Notes under the pieces: generated by a model
Told to the model about the DNA's origin: nothing
Seen by the model: only the letters and a program-made list of their open reading frames with translations
Databases searched by the model: none
Assembly (NCBI GenBank): GCA_028708425.1
Contig: JAQVYY010000019.1
Span: 1-56,586, forward strand
Reading direction: 5' to 3'
DNA from: Bacteroidales bacterium
Lineage (GTDB): Bacteria; Bacteroidota; Bacteroidia; Bacteroidales; Tenuifilaceae
Length of the DNA: 56,586 nucleotides
Made by a program: the position numbers and the translations under genes
Shown here: piece by piece, positions 55,648 through 56,586 of the stretch
How positions within the stretch are numbered: the first letter of the stretch is position 1
How the letters are laid out: every line of letters begins with the position of its first letter

Positions 55648-56586
55648 ATGACTTTACAAAACGATCTATTTAAAAAGCTTACCGATTTTCGTCGTCAGCT
55701 ACATAGTTTTCCTGAGCTATCGGGGAACGAAAGCATGACCAGTAAGGCCATTATCGATTTTATTGCCCCAACAAACCCATCAGAAATTGTTGGTGGTTTA
55801 GGCGGCCATGGCGTTGCTTTTATCTACAACGGCAGTAGTGCTGGTCCAACAGTCCTGCTTAGAGCCGATATGGATGCTCTTCCCATTCAGGAGTCGAATA
55901 GCTTTAGTCATAAATCTACGGTCAAAGGTATTGCTCATCTGTGTGGCCACGATGGCCACTCGGCCATTCTGGCTGGTGTTGCCCATTCGTTAAACCAAGT
56001 ATCTATTTCAAAAGGAAGATTGGTTCTTTTATTTCAGCCAGCCGAAGAGACGGGTCAGGGTGCTGCAGCCGTTATAGCCAATCCAAAATTTAAGCACATC
56101 AAGCCCGATTACACCTTTGCGCTACACAATCTACCAGGTTTTAAAAAGGGTAGTATATTCCTACGGAACAGCACATTCGCCTCAGCCTCAACCGGGTTAA
56201 TAGCCAATATAAAAGGGCTCTCATCACATGCAGCCCATCCCGAGGATGGGAACAATCCCGATAGGGCTTTAGCAAAAATGATACTGGGGCTAAACCATAT
56301 TGCTGATAAAAAAGAAGCGTTTCACGATTTTACGCTACTAACCGTTATTCATGCTAAGCTGGGCGAGATTGCTTTTGGAACCACACCTGGCAACGCCACT
56401 CTTATGGCAACGCTCAGAACCTACCTTGATAAGGATATGAGCACGCTCAAACAAATGGTGGAAGACCATATATCAACCACCTGCAAGGAGCACAACCTAC
56501 AGCACTGCATTAAGTACGTTGAAGAATTTCCTGCAACCATAAACAGCACCGAGTGCGTAGATATTATAAAAACAGCTGCAGCTGAA
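55648..56586 (+). CDS. M20-family amidohydrolase (3' truncated)
   Basis: The frame is open to the window end, giving 313 visible residues. The start is the ATG at 55648; an ATG at 55643 is followed at once by a stop. This is an M20D-type amidohydrolase, which removes acyl groups from amino acids (hippurate or N-acyl amino-acid hydrolases). Motifs include the start FRRQLHSFPELSG, LLRADMDALPIQE with the metal Asp, CGHDGHSAILAG, FQPAEETGQGA with the catalytic Glu, and a dimerisation-domain loop with GLSSHAAHPEDG. No signal peptide, so cytoplasmic. The substrate is not determined. Confidence 0.9.
   Translation, partial: MTLQNDLFKKLTDFRRQLHSFPELSGNESMTSKAIIDFIAPTNPSEIVGGLGGHGVAFIYNGSSAGPTVLLRADMDALPIQESNSFSHKSTVKGIAHLCGHDGHSAILAGVAHSLNQVSISKGRLVLLFQPAEETGQGAAAVIANPKFKHIKPDYTFALHNLPGFKKGSIFLRNSTFASASTGLIANIKGLSSHAAHPEDGNNPDRALAKMILGLNHIADKKEAFHDFTLLTVIHAKLGEIAFGTTPGNATLMATLRTYLDKDMSTLKQMVEDHISTTCKEHNLQHCIKYVEEFPATINSTECVDIIKTAAAE

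Overview
The window comes from a member of the Bacteroidota, probably class Bacteroidia. Several independent signs agree. There are type IX secretion genes (a DUF5103 plug-type protein and a DUF4835/PorD-type protein). The RNA polymerase omega subunit is the Bacteroidota form, and the primary sigma factor is short (about 286 aa). Promoters carry the phylum's TAnnTTTG -7 element. Shine-Dalgarno sequences are almost absent, and lipoproteins are common. A six-gene sodium-pumping NADH dehydrogenase (nqrABCDEF) and an ATP-type PEP carboxykinase point to sodium-based respiration or fermentation.

Layout. 1-1.2 kb: the 3' part of an HlyD-type export adaptor. 1.8-7.7 kb: the nqr operon on the minus strand. 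8.4-14.2 kb: the plug-type protein, tRNA-Leu(GAG), a YgjV-like membrane protein and a large exported tricorn-type protease. 14.2-26.8 kb: a minus-strand block with an unidentified 473-aa protein, a STAS-like protein, an alpha/beta-hydrolase lipoprotein, an outer-membrane barrel, a lipoprotein, two divergent KAS III-like proteins, a CoA-transferase, a sodium/solute symporter, an acetoacetyl-CoA-reductase-type SDR and a thiolase. 27.3-34.8 kb: an alpha-oxoamine synthase, then bamD-rpoZ-coaBC-porD-recN and fabI. 34.8-41.1 kb: rpoD, an HtrA protease and the translation operon thrS-infC-rpmI-rplT. 41.5-56.6 kb: a DPP IV-type peptidase, mltG, an aminotransferase, htpG, an M3 peptidase, pckA, an exported superoxide dismutase and the start of an M20 amidohydrolase.

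How genes work together. The nqr genes form one respiratory complex. Thiolase, reductase, CoA-transferase and symporter fit uptake and interconversion of short 3-hydroxy or 3-keto acids with acetyl-CoA. The neighbouring barrel and lipoprotein hydrolase may handle the outer-membrane step; this is inference. The role of the two KAS III-like proteins is unknown.

Most unusual features. (1) A family of about 149-bp, multi-hairpin, intergenic repeats with imperfect terminal inverted repeats occurs nine times in 56.6 kb, in both orientations. (2) The essential thrS gene is interrupted by an in-frame TAA, with intact ThrRS sequence on both sides in the same frame. (3) infC appears to start at a non-canonical AUA behind a rare strong Shine-Dalgarno. 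(4) Two linked KAS III-like proteins keep the cysteine but have lost other catalytic residues. Three further intergenic palindromic elements are also present. All calls come from reading the sequence; no database search was run.
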